Source of the DNA: VXNE01 sp965261535
GTDB lineage: Bacteria; Pseudomonadota; Gammaproteobacteria; Pseudomonadales; Azotimanducaceae
Length of the DNA: 64,000 bases
Assembly (NCBI GenBank): GCA_965261535.1
Contig: OZ253469.1
Location: 806,001 to 870,000 of the forward strand
Direction: 5' to 3'
The translations under genes were made by a program, and so were the position numbers. Shown here in pieces: positions 39,811-48,908 of the stretch (the stretch's first letter is position 1; each line of letters begins with the position of its first letter). The notes under the pieces are model-generated. The model had not been told where the DNA came from, did no database searches, and was given only the letters and a program-made list of their open reading frames with translations.

Positions 39811-40040
39811 CTTTCCTTTTTCAAAAGTTGTGGCCGGTACAGACCGAGCCGGCCGCGGGTGTACCAGGCATTCAGACGGAACGCCCGCCATAACCTGTCG
39901 CGGGGTGTCGCCGCGTCCCGATGGGACGATGACGTTTTTCCGCGGCCGGGAGGCCCGCAACCGGGTCGATCGGGTAACCACCCGCGCCAGCGATGCCGGC
40001 GCCACAGAGATGATGCATTGTTGGCTGTCCCGGGATCTTG

Positions 40041-40745
40041 CTACGGGTGCGCGTCGCGGGGAATGAGGAAGACGACCAGCCAGTGGGCGCGGTACAGGGC
40101 GCAGTAACCGCATCCGGCGGCCACCGGGGCGGCTGATCGAAGATTGGGACGACAGCGGGCGCGGAATTCGCCGGCCTCGGGGTCGATCTCGAGTTCCACG
40201 TCGCTGGAACCGAGAAATTCGCCCGTCAGGGGGTTGACGGCCTTGTAGATGGCTTCCTTGCCGGAGAAGACCATGGTGCGCCAGTCCGAAGCCGGCAGCC
40301 ACTCGCGTTCGGCGGAGGTCAGGACGCGCTCCGCGACCCGCCCAGAGACTGCGGTCCTGGCTTCGATGTCGATACCGAGGCCGTCGTGGCCCGCTGCCGG
40401 GCCGACGATCGCCGCCGCGAGCGTCCGGGTGTGGGCGATGCCGCCTACGGCGGAGGACGGCCAGACCGGAAGCCGACCCCGCCGGGGGATTTCGCAGTCC
40501 GCGACGCCGATCCGCCGAAGTGCGGCGCGGGCAACCCTGCGCCCGGTGGCGAACTCCAGCGCGCGGGTGGGGAGGACGGACGCGGCGTACGCCGCTTCTT
40601 CGGCGAACAAGTCGGTTCGGTAGTCACCCACCCGCGCAACGACGACTTCGGCGGCGACCGCGGCCAGCCGCGAGTCCGCCAGAATGTCTTTTGAGAGGTC
40701 CGCGTCAAAGACGGCTATGGTTGTCAGACCCTGTCTTGCGGGCAC
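40041..40745 (-). CDS. 4'-phosphopantetheinyl transferase (EntD/Sfp-like)
   Basis: The 234-residue protein carries the EntD-type pattern: EFATGRRVARAALRRIGVAD, LPVWPSSAVGGIAHTRTLAA, the metal-binding GLGIDIEARTAV and the WRTMVFSGKEAIYKAVNPLT motif with the catalytic Glu and Lys. It attaches the phosphopantetheine arm of CoA to carrier domains of peptide or polyketide synthases. No such synthase is in the window. The C-terminus ends about 240 bases from the LRR gene; that gap holds no gene I can see. Confidence 0.85.
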   Translation of the reverse strand: MPARQGLTTIAVFDADLSKDILADSRLAAVAAEVVVARVGDYRTDLFAEEAAYAASVLPTRALEFATGRRVARAALRRIGVADCEIPRRGRLPVWPSSAVGGIAHTRTLAAAIVGPAAGHDGLGIDIEARTAVSGRVAERVLTSAEREWLPASDWRTMVFSGKEAIYKAVNPLTGEFLGSSDVELEIDPEAGEFRARCRPNLRSAAPVAAGCGYCALYRAHWLVVFLIPRDAHP

Positions 40746-40790
40746 CAGGCCCGATCGATGCTTTCCCCCGCTTCGTCCGTCACGGCCGCG

Positions 40791-41270
40791 TCATCCCGAG
40801 ACGTTCCCGAGGTAGGACGCCAGACCAACCAGGACTCCCACGGCTGGCACCATGATCGAGATGGACTTCCGCGTCTGCTTGCTCGAGTGTTCACGAAGCC
40901 TGCCTTCCATTGTGGCCATGTCGCCTCGGATCTCGCCCTTGAATTCCGCCATCTCACTCCTGAGCTCGCCTTTGAACTCGGCGATGTCGACTCTGAGCCC
41001 GGACATGTCGACCCTGAGCCCGGACATGTCGGTTTTGAGTTCGGATACGTCGGATTTAAGTTCGGATACGTCGGATTTGAGGGTCGCGACGTCTGACTTC
41101 AGTTCGGATACGTCGGTTTTCAGGTCTGACACGTCGGACTTCAAGGTCGTCACGTCGGCCTTGAGGCCGGAGATGTCCGCGTCCATGTGGCGGATGTCGG
41201 AACGCATCTCGGCGACGTTCTCAAAGGCTTCGAGGAAACATTCGTCGAATGTGGCTGGCTGGGGCGTCAC
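40791..41270 (-). CDS. Tail-anchored heptad-repeat protein, paralog 1 (7 heptads)
   Basis: The 159-residue frame from a GTG (VTPQPATFDECFLEAFENVA) has a short helical head, seven LKxDVxx heptads, a linker (LRVDM, FKGELRSEMAE, MEGRL) and a C-terminal hydrophobic helix (SISIMVPAVGVLVGLASYLG). The coiled coil would be cytoplasmic and the tail membrane-anchored. In the other paralogs the tail is MTISVLATLMVASVGLTGYF; this copy's tail differs. Function unknown. A spliced remnant of this tail is found at 47078-47121. The copy is the last of the minus-strand array. Confidence 0.65.
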   Translation of the reverse strand: MTPQPATFDECFLEAFENVAEMRSDIRHMDADISGLKADVTTLKSDVSDLKTDVSELKSDVATLKSDVSELKSDVSELKTDMSGLRVDMSGLRVDIAEFKGELRSEMAEFKGEIRGDMATMEGRLREHSSKQTRKSISIMVPAVGVLVGLASYLGNVSG

Positions 41271-41516
41271 CGGCTTTCCGATCGGGCGATTCTTCCCTGA
41301 TTCATCGGGGCATTATGCCCTGCGACCGGTGCCCGTCAACAGAGGCGCTTTCCGCCATGCGCGTGCGACTTTGTCCGTCTGTTGCGGTTGGCAAAGCGGC
41401 GTCTTTTTTACGAAGAAAGGGCCTATCCCCGCGGCGGGGTTGTCGGGCTGGCGGCCGTCATCGCCTCGCGGTCTGGATTCGGCGGCAAGAGGCCGGACCG
41501 ACCAGGACTCCCGCAG

Positions 41517-42134
41517 TTACGCCAGAATCTTGACGAAGTAGCCGGTCAATCCGACCGAAGCGACCATGAGGGTTGCAAGGACGCTGATCGTCATCCAGGC
41601 CTGCCTGTTCACGTGGGCATGCAGCCGGCCTTCCATTGCCGCCATCTCGCCCTCGAACCTGGCTATGTCCCCTTTGACCTCGCCCTTGAACTCGGCCATG
41701 TCGCTTCTGATCTCGCCTTTGAACTCGGCCATATCGCCTCTGATCTCGCCCTTGAACTCGGCCATATCGACCCTGAGCCCGGACATGTCGGTCTTCAGGT
41801 CTGACACGTCGGTCTTCAGGTCTGACACGTCGGTCTTGAGTTCCGATACGTCGGATTTCAGGGTCGAGACGTCTGCCTTGAGTACGGATACGTCCACCTT
41901 CAGGTCTGACACGTCGGTCTTGAGTTCCGATACGTCGGATTTCAGGGTCGAGACGTCTGCCTTGAGTACGGATACGTCCACCTTCAGGTCTGACACGTCG
42001 GACTTCAAGGTCGTCACGTCGGCCTTGAGGGCGGAACTGTCCGCGTCCATGTGGCCGATGTCGGAGCGCATCTCGGCGACGTTCTCGAAGGCTTCGAGGA
42101 AACGTTCGTCGAATGTGGCTGGCTGGGGCGTCAC
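41517..42134 (-). CDS. Tail-anchored heptad-repeat protein, paralog 2 (12 heptads)
   Basis: The 205-residue frame has the head MTPQPATFDERFLEAFENVA, twelve LKxDVxx heptads, four FKGExxxDxAE-type linker units and the tail MTISVLATLMVASVGLTGYF. Heptads come in a repeating order (LKTDVSD, LKVDVSV, LKADVST, LKSDVSE), which suggests four-heptad, 84-base blocks were duplicated. The linker is the longest in the array. Paralog 1 lies 246 bases downstream. Confidence 0.7.
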   Translation of the reverse strand: MTPQPATFDERFLEAFENVAEMRSDIGHMDADSSALKADVTTLKSDVSDLKVDVSVLKADVSTLKSDVSELKTDVSDLKVDVSVLKADVSTLKSDVSELKTDVSDLKTDVSDLKTDMSGLRVDMAEFKGEIRGDMAEFKGEIRSDMAEFKGEVKGDIARFEGEMAAMEGRLHAHVNRQAWMTISVLATLMVASVGLTGYFVKILA

Positions 42135-42455
42135 CGGCTTTCCGATCGGGCGATTCTTCCCTGATTCATCGGGGCATTATGCCCTGCGACCGGTGCCCGT
42201 CAACAGCGGTATTCTCTGCCATGCGTGTGCGATTTTATCCGTCTGTTGCCGTTGTCGAAGCGGTGTCTTCCTATGCAGGCCTATCCATGCAGGCCTATCC
42301 ATGCAGGCCTATCCATGCAGGCCTATCCATGCAGGCCTATCCATGCAGGCCTATCCATGCAGGCCTATCCATGCAGGCCTATCCAAAAGTCCCGTGTGGT
42401 CGGTACCGGGATCGGAACGGCTGGCTCCTGCGCACAATGGAGATCGCGGCGTTGC
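42135..42455. other. Spacer with 14-bp tandem repeat
   Basis: Apart from the tandem repeat at 42273-42384, the spacer has the paralog leader (GCGACCGGTGCCCGTCAACA type, shared with the other copies) and no gene that I can support. Confidence 0.6.
42273..42384. repeat. Eight 14-bp tandem repeats
   Basis: Exactly eight copies of ATGCAGGCCTATCC run without interruption from 42273 to 42384. A 14-base unit shifts the reading frame, so it is not coding repeat expansion. Perfect identity of the copies points to recent slippage. Confidence 0.95.
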
Positions 42456-43923
42456 TCAAAAGAGTCGGTGTAGTGATTGATCCCGATGCCGGACCAGCAC
42501 CTGAACCGAGACCTTGTGGAAGTACGACAGGACATTGCAGGACAAGCCGCCCGCCCACGAGTCTATCCCGAGCACTTCGGCGATGTCCTCAGCGTGCAAC
42601 ACTGTCGTTGCGCCAGCGCTGATCGTCGAACCCAACTCGCCGAAGTACTCCATCCCGTCCTGCCCGTTGCAGTCGAGGAATTCCGTGCAGTCGAGGAATA
42701 CCGTGCACCTGTCACCCGGAACGCGTACGCCGGCAGACACCCTATCGCCAGCGGCCTCGCACGTGATGCGGACACGGGCGACTTCATCCAAGCCGGCGTT
42801 CAGGATCGCGAAGGCCGTCGTCATCGGTCTCACACCGAAGCAAGTCAAACCAGCGGTGTACGATATGGCTTCATGATCAACCAGCGAGTCATCGTCGTAT
42901 TCGATGCTGATCTTCGTATTGAAGGTTCCGGGCTTGAGGTCGGTTTCGCCACCGGGAGCGTAGTTGACGCGACCCTCTACTTGTGCCCCCTGCTGCCAAT
43001 TGCCGAGGCCTGAAACTCTTCGAGGCGACGCCGTTCGTGATGTCGAGGCCTTCCCCCGCGCCAGTCTTACCGTCCCTATCCAGGTCCAGGAAGACCGTGT
43101 CGGTGTCGCGGATCACACCCGACACATTGACGTAGATATTGGCTCGGCTTCCCGCGCCATCACGGAAAAACGATTTTCCGTCCGCCTCCTTCGACCCGGA
43201 ATTTCCCAGCAGGCGAATCGGCGCTATGAGCAAAGGACCAAAGCCGACCAGCTTCGTACGATCCTCAAGCTTGATCAAACCCAGCGGCCGACTGCGTTCG
43301 GACTCTAGAGTCCAGGCCTTCTCCGAGTCGGCAATCACATTGGACGAAGTGGCGGGTGTCTCGACTTTGTTCGGGAAATTGGAGCCACCTTCGGCCGTCA
43401 CTATGACCGACGCACTGGCAGTCACCGAAGCATCGCCAGACGCCAACCCCGCGGCGCCTTCGAGCGAGCCGATGTGCAGCGTGACGGTCGCGTTACTTTC
43501 GGCGCCTGTGGTGCCAGTGACGCCGGTAGTTCCGATCTTCACGGTCACGGAAGAATCTCCAACGCGTCCGTTCTTTATCGAGCCTGCGACCTTGGTCAAA
43601 TCAGACCCGGTGTCGATGTCGATCCAGTTGATCGGCTGACCGAATACGGCGCCCGATATCGTAAACGTCACTTCGGCTTGCGCGCCGATCTCGACGTTTG
43701 TCTGGTCAGGTAGTACGAGTTGGAGCTCGACACGCGTCCCCTGCCTGCCGTTTGTTGTGTTCGTGTCATCTCCGGCAAGCGTAAGGTCCAGGTTACCCGG
43801 ATTAGCCCCGCCGAAAATCTCCTCGGCATAAGTAACAGGCTCCTTGACCTCCAACTCCCAGTAAAACGCCCAAGCCCCGGTCGCCAACCAGAGAGCAGCG
43901 ACAGAAGCAATGGTAGGCAACAT
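42456..43923 (-). pseudogene. Frameshifted paralog of the exported protein at 49556-51220
   Basis: The 5' part (43923 to about 43010) encodes MLPTIASVAALWLATGAWAF then YWELEVKEPVTYAEEIFGGA, and parallels the intact protein (VTYASEIFGADAATLELTL). After about 43010 the match moves to another frame (42990-42456), where PGGETDLKPGTFN-like text and CNGQDGMEYFGELGSTISAG correspond to CDGQDGTNYFGEVGEIDGGA. One frameshift, and an altered C-terminus, separate them. The leader begins only 15 bases from paralog 3 of the heptad array. Function unknown. Confidence 0.7.
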
Positions 43924-43938
43924 GATCGAGATGGGCGG

Positions 43939-44589
43939 TTACGCCAGAATCTTGACGAAGTAGCCGGTCAAGCCGACCGAAACGACCATCAGGGTCGCGA
44001 TGACGCTGATCGTCATCCAGGCCTGCCTGTTCACGTGGGCATGCAGCCGGCCCTCCATTGTGGCCATGTCACTTCTGATCTCGCCCTTGAACTCGGCCAT
44101 GTCGACCCTGAGCCCGGACATGTCGGTCTTGAGGTCGGACACGTCGGACTTGAGTTCGGAGACGTCGGACTTGAGGGTCGAGACGTCTGCCTTCAATACG
44201 GAGACGTCGGATTTCAGGTCTGACACGTCGGACTTCAGGTCTGACACGTCGGATTTCAGGTCTGACACGTCGGATTTCAAATTCGTCACGTCGGACTTCA
44301 GGGTCGAGACGTCTGCCTTCAGTACAGATACGTCGGTCTTCAGGTCTGACACGTCGGACTTCAGGGTCGAGACGTCTGCCTTCAGTACAGATACGTCGGT
44401 CTTCAGGTCTGACACGTCGGACTTCAGGTTTGTCACGTCGGTCTTGAGGGCCGAGACATCGGCGTCGATGTGGCGAACGTCGGAACGCATCTCGGCGACG
44501 TTCTCGAAGGCTTCGATGAAACGTTCGTCGAAGGTGGCTGGTTGGGGCGTCACTGGTTTCCGATTTGGGCGATTTCGGCCCTGATTCAT
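43939..44589 (-). CDS. Tail-anchored heptad-repeat protein, paralog 3 (16 heptads)
   Basis: From the ATG at 44589 (MNQGRNRPNRKPVTPQPATF) the protein has 216 residues; a GTG at 44553 corresponds to the start used by other paralogs. Sixteen LKxDVxx heptads precede LKTDMSG, LRVDMAE and FKGEIRSDMATMEGRL, and the tail is the standard MTISVIATLMVVSVGLTGYF. It ties with paralog 5 for the longest coil in the array. The gene is preceded by a broken copy of the 87-residue membrane protein. Confidence 0.72.
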   Translation of the reverse strand: MNQGRNRPNRKPVTPQPATFDERFIEAFENVAEMRSDVRHIDADVSALKTDVTNLKSDVSDLKTDVSVLKADVSTLKSDVSDLKTDVSVLKADVSTLKSDVTNLKSDVSDLKSDVSDLKSDVSDLKSDVSVLKADVSTLKSDVSELKSDVSDLKTDMSGLRVDMAEFKGEIRSDMATMEGRLHAHVNRQAWMTISVIATLMVVSVGLTGYFVKILA

Positions 44590-44677
44590 CGGGTCATTAT
44601 GCCCTGCGACCGTTGTCCGTCAATAGCGGTGTTCTCTGCCATGCGTGTGCGATTTCGTCCGTTGTCAACACGCGCGA

Positions 44678-44941
44678 CTATCCCTGCGGCGGCGATGTCG
44701 GGGTGGCGGTCGCCATCGCCTCGCGGCCTTGATCCAGCGGGATGGATCGGTGCCCGCCCAGAAGGACTTGCAGCCAGACTTCGATGCGCGCCACGCGTTC
44801 GCGCAGATACTGCTGGTCCCTGGCCAAGGCATCCATCTTGCCTCCCAGCCGCGCGTTTACATTCAGCGATCAAACCATCTGCCAGATCAAACCCGCGAGC
44901 GCTCCGCCGACAGCGAAAATACCTGGTAGCTCCGGACTCAT
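44678..44941 (-). pseudogene. 87-codon membrane-coil gene with nonsense codon 24 (copy A)
   Basis: ATG at 44941 gives MSPELPGIFAVGGALAGLIW then QMV followed by TGA, where the intact copies have Arg (CGA). Beyond the stop the frame continues for 63 codons to the normal end, with HRSIPLDQGREAMATATPTS preserved. Identical to copy B except for one or two bases, in agreement with a tandem duplication of about 1017 bp. Confidence 0.8.
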
Positions 44942-45228
44942 TCCCCGGTTGCCCCCTGTTGGCCCCTAGTGCTCCGTGCAGGGCGCACGGTGCCGATATA
45001 TGTATTTGCATCGATCTTACGCCGAACGACAGGGCGATTCGGCAGAGTAGGGACAAGTCTCCCATGGCCATACGCATACTTCTTACGGAACGTGGACCCT
45101 GCGGACCGCGGGATGCGGGTCGGACCGGGTTCCCAGGATAGGCGATGCCACACGCCGGTTGGCGAAGGAAGGTGCTTGCGGCGAGGGCGTGGAGTGGCAG
45201 GAGGCCAGATCGGCCAGGTTTCCCGCGG

Positions 45229-45606
45229 TTACGCCAGGATCTTGACGAAGTAGCCGGTCAAGCCAACCGAAGCGACCATGAGGGTCGCGAGGACACTGAT
45301 CGTCATCCAGGCCTGCCTGTTCACGTGGGCATGAAGTTCGCCCTTGAACTCGGCCATGTCGACCCTGATCTGGCCTTTGAAGTCGGCCATGTCGACCCTG
45401 AGCCCGGACATGTCGGTCTTGAGTTCAGACACGTCGGACTTCAAGTTCGTCACGTCGGTCTTGAGGGTGGCGATGTCCGCGTCCATGTGACGAATGTCGG
45501 AACGCATCTCGGCGACGTTCTCGAAGGCTTCGATGAAACGTTCGTCGAAGGTGGCTGGTTGGGGCGTCACTGGTTTCCGATTTGGGCGATTTCGGCCCTG
45601 ATTCAT
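45229..45606 (-). CDS. Tail-anchored heptad-repeat protein, paralog 4 (3 heptads)
   Basis: The 125-residue frame from the ATG at 45606 (MNQGRNRPNRKPVTPQPATF) has only three heptads (LKTDVTN, LKSDVSE, LKTDMSG), then LRVDMAD, FKGQIRVDMAE, and the tail MTISVLATLMVASVGLTGYF. It is the shortest coil in the array. Head and tail are nearly identical with the other members, so the length difference lies in the heptad block only. The segment upstream is part of the 1017-bp duplication. Confidence 0.7.
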   Translation of the reverse strand: MNQGRNRPNRKPVTPQPATFDERFIEAFENVAEMRSDIRHMDADIATLKTDVTNLKSDVSELKTDMSGLRVDMADFKGQIRVDMAEFKGELHAHVNRQAWMTISVLATLMVASVGLTGYFVKILA

Positions 45607-45694
45607 CGGGTCATTATGCCCTGCGACCGTTGTCCGTCAATAGCGGTGTTCTCTGCCATGCGTGTGCGATTTCGTCCGTTGTCAACACGCGCGA

Positions 45695-45958
45695 CTATCC
45701 CTGCGGCGGCGATGTCGGGGTGGCGGTCGCCATCGCCTCGCGGCCTTGATCCAGCGGGATGGATCGGTGCCCGCCCAGAAGGACTTGCAGCCAGACTTCG
45801 ATGCGCGCCACGCGTTCGCGCAGATACTGCTGGTCCCTGGCCAAGGCATCCATCTTGCCTCCCAGCCGCGCGTTTACATTCAGCGATCAAACCATCTGCC
45901 AGATCAAACCCGCGAGCGCTCCGCCGACAGCGAAAATACCTAGTAGCTCCGGACTCAT
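45695..45958 (-). pseudogene. 87-codon membrane-coil gene with nonsense codon 24 (copy B)
   Basis: The sequence is the second member of the ~1017-bp tandem duplication and carries the same CGA-to-TGA change after QMV as copy A, so the mutation is older than the duplication. The start is the ATG at 45958 (MSPELLGIFAVGGALAGLIW). Downstream lies paralog 4. Confidence 0.8.
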
Positions 45959-46245
45959 TCCCCGGTTGCCCCCTGTTGGCCCCTAGTGCTCCGTGCAGGG
46001 CGCACGGTGCCGATATATGTATTTGCATCGATCTTACGCCGAACGACAGGGCGATTCGGCAGAGTAGGGACAAGTCTCCCATGGCCATACGCATACTTCT
46101 TACGGAACGTGGACCCTGCGGACCGCGGGATGCGGGTCGGACCGGGTTCCCAGGATAGGCGACGCCACACGCCGGTTGGCGAAGGAAGGTGCTTGCGGCG
46201 AGGGCGTGGAGTGGCAGGAGGCCAGACCAGCCAGGATTCCCGCGG

Positions 46246-46827
46246 TTACGCCAGGATCTTGACGAAGTAGCCGGTCAAGCCGACCGAAGCGACCATAAGG
46301 GTCGCGAGGACACTGATCGTCATCCATGCCTGCCTGTTCACGTGGGCATGAAGTTCGCCCTTGAACTCGGCCATGTCGACCCTGAGCCCGGACATGTCGG
46401 TCTTGAGGTCGGACACGTCGGACTTGAGTTCGGAGACGTCGGACTTGAGGGTCGAGACGTCTGCCTTCAATACGGACACGTCGGATTTCAGGTCTGACAC
46501 GTCGGATTTCAGGTCTGACACGTCGGATTTCAAATTCGTCACGTCGGACTTCAGAGTCGAGACGTCTGCCTTCAGTACAGATACGTCGGTCTTCAGCTCT
46601 GACACGTCGGACTTCAGGTTCGTCACGTCGGTCTTCAGGGTCGAGACGTCTGCCTTCAGTACAGATACGTCGGTCTTCAGGTCTGACACGTCGGACTTCA
46701 AGTTCGTCACGTCGGTCTTCAAGGTCGAGACATCGGCGTCGATGTGGCGAACGTCGGAACGCATCTCGGCGACGTTCTCGAAGGCTTCGATGAAACGTTC
46801 GTCGAATGTGGCTGGTTGGGGCGTCAC
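46246..46827 (-). CDS. Tail-anchored heptad-repeat protein, paralog 5 (16 heptads)
   Basis: From the GTG at 46827 (VTPQPATFDERFIEAFENVA) the protein has 193 residues: head, sixteen heptads, LRVDMAEFKGEL and the standard tail. The frame is open to 47121 upstream, but that extension is assembled from remnants of other genes of the region (tail of paralog 1, 3' part of the exported-protein gene) and is probably not translated. LKSDVTN recurs every four to five heptads, again suggesting block duplication. Confidence 0.7.
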   Translation of the reverse strand: MTPQPATFDERFIEAFENVAEMRSDVRHIDADVSTLKTDVTNLKSDVSDLKTDVSVLKADVSTLKTDVTNLKSDVSELKTDVSVLKADVSTLKSDVTNLKSDVSDLKSDVSDLKSDVSVLKADVSTLKSDVSELKSDVSDLKTDMSGLRVDMAEFKGELHAHVNRQAWMTISVLATLMVASVGLTGYFVKILA

Positions 46828-46936
46828 TGACTTTCCGATGGCCGATTTGGGCCCTGGTTCATCGGGCATTATGCCCTGCGACCGTTGTCCGTCAACAGCG
46901 GTCTTCTCTGAGATGCGTGTGCGATTTTGTCCGTCT

Positions 46937-47121
46937 ATGGAGATCGCGGCGTTCCTCAAAAGTATCGGTGTAGTGTTTGATCCTGACGCCGGACCAGCAC
47001 CTGAACCGAACCCTTGTGGAAGTACGACAGTACATTGCAGGACAAGCCGCCCGTCCACGAGTCTATCCCGAGATTTTCCCGAGGTAGGCGCCAGACCGAC
47101 CAGGATTCCCACGGCAGGCAA
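46937..47121. pseudogene. Composite remnant: exported-protein 3' end joined to a heptad-protein tail
   Basis: 46937-47083 repeats 42436-42590 (3' end of the broken exported-protein gene and flank), and 47078-47121 repeats 40797-40850 (the tail region of paralog 1). The two are joined directly, which only recombination within the array can explain. The spacer 46828-47140 holds nothing else. Confidence 0.7.
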
Positions 47122-47140
47122 ATGTGGTTGAGATGGACGG

Positions 47141-47566
47141 TTACGCCAGGATCTTGACGAAGTAGCCGGTCAAGCCGACCGAAGCGACCATGAGGGTCGC
47201 GAGGACACTGATCGTCATCCAGGCCTGCCTGTTCACGTGGGCATGAAGTTCGCCCTTGAACTCGGCCATATCGGCTCTGATCTGGCCCTTGAAGTCGGAC
47301 ATGTCGGTCTTGAGGTCGGACACGTCGGTCTTGAGGTCGGACACGTCGGACTTGAGTTCGGACACGTCGGACTTGAGGGTCGAGACGTCTGACTTCAATA
47401 CGGAGACGTCGGATTTCAGGTCTGACACGTCAGATTTCAGGATCGTCACGTCGGACTTGAGGGTTGTGATGTCCGCGTCCATGTGACGAATGTCGGAACG
47501 CATCTCGGCGACGTTCTCGAAGGCTTCGATGAAACGTTCGTCGAATGTGGCTGGTTGGGGCGTCAC
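47141..47566 (-). CDS. Tail-anchored heptad-repeat protein, paralog 6 (8 heptads)
   Basis: The 141-residue frame from a GTG has eight LKxDVxx heptads, ends in LKTDMSD and FKGQIRADMAEFKGEL, and has the standard tail. It pairs with an intact 87-residue gene upstream (47953-47690; gap 123 bases), as paralog 7 does. The start codon is GTG in six of the seven paralogs if the conserved VTPQPATF start is used. Confidence 0.72.
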   Translation of the reverse strand: MTPQPATFDERFIEAFENVAEMRSDIRHMDADITTLKSDVTILKSDVSDLKSDVSVLKSDVSTLKSDVSELKSDVSDLKTDVSDLKTDMSDFKGQIRADMAEFKGELHAHVNRQAWMTISVLATLMVASVGLTGYFVKILA

Positions 47567-47689
47567 TGGTTTTCCGATGGGCGATTTGGGCCCTGGTTCA
47601 TCGGGTCATTATGCCCTGCGACCATTGCCCGTCAACAGCGGTCTTCTCTGCGATGCGTGTGCGATTTCGTCCGTTGTCAACACGCGCGA

Positions 47690-47953
47690 CTATCCCTGCG
47701 GCGGCGATGTCGGGGTGGCGGTCGCCATCGCCTCGCGGCCTTGATCCAGCGGGATGGATCGATGACCGCCCAGAAGGACTTGCAGCCAGACTTCGATGCG
47801 TGCCACGCGCTCGCGAAGATCCTGCTGGTCCCTGGCCAAGGCGTCCATCTTGCCTCTTGGCCCCGCGTCTACATTCAGTGATCGAACCATCTGCCAGATC
47901 AATCCCGCGAGCGTTCCGCCGACAGTGAAAATGCCTACAAGCTCCGGACTCAT
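47690..47953 (-). CDS. 87-residue membrane-coil protein, intact copy C
   Basis: The protein MSPELVGIFTVGGTLAGLIW then QMVRSLNVDAGPRGK has one N-terminal membrane helix, an MDALARDQQDLRERVARIEV coiled helix, an amphipathic WLQVLLGGHRSIP and a Pro/Thr/Ser tail. The topology (N-terminal anchor, short cytoplasmic coil) is the mirror of the heptad family. Small phage holins and XhlA-like proteins share this size, so a phage origin cannot be excluded. Conserved upstream DNA contains CGTTCCGTAAGAAGTATGCG on the minus strand. Confidence 0.65.
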   Translation of the reverse strand: MSPELVGIFTVGGTLAGLIWQMVRSLNVDAGPRGKMDALARDQQDLRERVARIEVWLQVLLGGHRSIPLDQGREAMATATPTSPPQG

Positions 47954-48240
47954 TCCCCGGTTGCCCCCTGTTGCCCCCCAAGTGCTCCGTGCAGGGCGCA
48001 CGGTGCCGATAAGTGTATCTGCATCGATCTTACGCCGAACGACAGGGCGAGTCGGCAGAGTAGGGACAAGTCTCGCATGGCCATACGCATACTTCTTACG
48101 GAACGTGGACCCTGCGGACCGCGGATGCGGATCGGACCGGGTTCCCAGGATAGGCGACGCCACACGCCGGTTGGCGAAGGAAGATGCTTGCGGCGAGGGC
48201 GTGGAGTGGCAGGAGGCCAGACCAGCCAGGATTCCCGAGG

Positions 48241-48783
48241 TTACGCCAGAATCTTGACGAAGTAGCCGGTCAAGCCAACCGAAGCGACCATGAGGGTCGC
48301 GAGGATACTGATCGTCATCCAGGCCTGCCTGTTCACGTGGGCATGAAGTTCGCCCTTGAACTCGGCCATGTCGGCTCTGATCTGGCCCTTGAAGTCGGAC
48401 ATATCGGCTCTGATCTGGCCCTTGAAGTCGGACATGTCGACCCTGAGCCCGGACATGTCGGTCTTGAGGTCGGACACGTCGGACTTGAGTTCGGAGACGT
48501 CGGACTTGAGGGTCGAGACGTCTGACTTCAATACGGAGACGTCGGATTTCAGGTCTGACACGTCGGACTTCAAATTCGTCACGTCGGACTTCAGGGTCGA
48601 GACGTCTGCCTTCAGTACAGATACGTCGGTCTTCAGGTCTGACACGTCGGACTTCAGGTTCGTCACGTCGGTCTTGAGGGCCGAGACATCGGCGTCCATG
48701 TGGCGAATGCCGGAACGCATCTCGGCGACGTTCTCGAAGGCTTCGATGAAACGTTCGTCGAATGTGGCTGGTTGGGGCGTCAC
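48241..48783 (-). CDS. Tail-anchored heptad-repeat protein, paralog 7 (11 heptads)
   Basis: The 180-residue frame from a GTG has the head MTPQPATFDERFIEAFENVA, eleven heptads, then LRVDMSD and two FKGQIRADM units, and the standard tail. The longer frame on the minus strand from 48808 is in another phase and does not encode this protein. It is the first of the array in transcription order after an intact 87-residue gene 125 bases upstream. Confidence 0.72.
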   Translation of the reverse strand: MTPQPATFDERFIEAFENVAEMRSGIRHMDADVSALKTDVTNLKSDVSDLKTDVSVLKADVSTLKSDVTNLKSDVSDLKSDVSVLKSDVSTLKSDVSELKSDVSDLKTDMSGLRVDMSDFKGQIRADMSDFKGQIRADMAEFKGELHAHVNRQAWMTISILATLMVASVGLTGYFVKILA

Positions 48784-48908
48784 TGGCTTTCCGATTTGGG
48801 CGATTCAAGCCCTGTTTCAGGGGGACATTATGCCCTGCGACCGTTGCCCGTCAATAGCGGTGTTCTCTGCTATGGGTGTGCGATTTTGTCCGTTGTCAAC
48901 ACGCGCGA

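Noticed and set aside
44961..45250. Third MITE copy, because TAGTGCTCCGT occurs near 44970, and again near 45980 and 47990
   Set aside because: Only the first ~11 bases match; no inverted partner follows, and the sequence is part of the conserved leader of the 87-residue genes.
44000..48600. CRISPR-like 21-bp periodicity in the heptad genes
   Set aside because: The 21-base period is seven codons of an in-frame coiled coil, with no unique spacers between repeats.
47690..48808. 372-codon minus-strand fusion of heptad paralog 7 and an 87-residue protein
   Set aside because: The first two-thirds are out of phase with the conserved heptad protein; only the last 87 codons are real.
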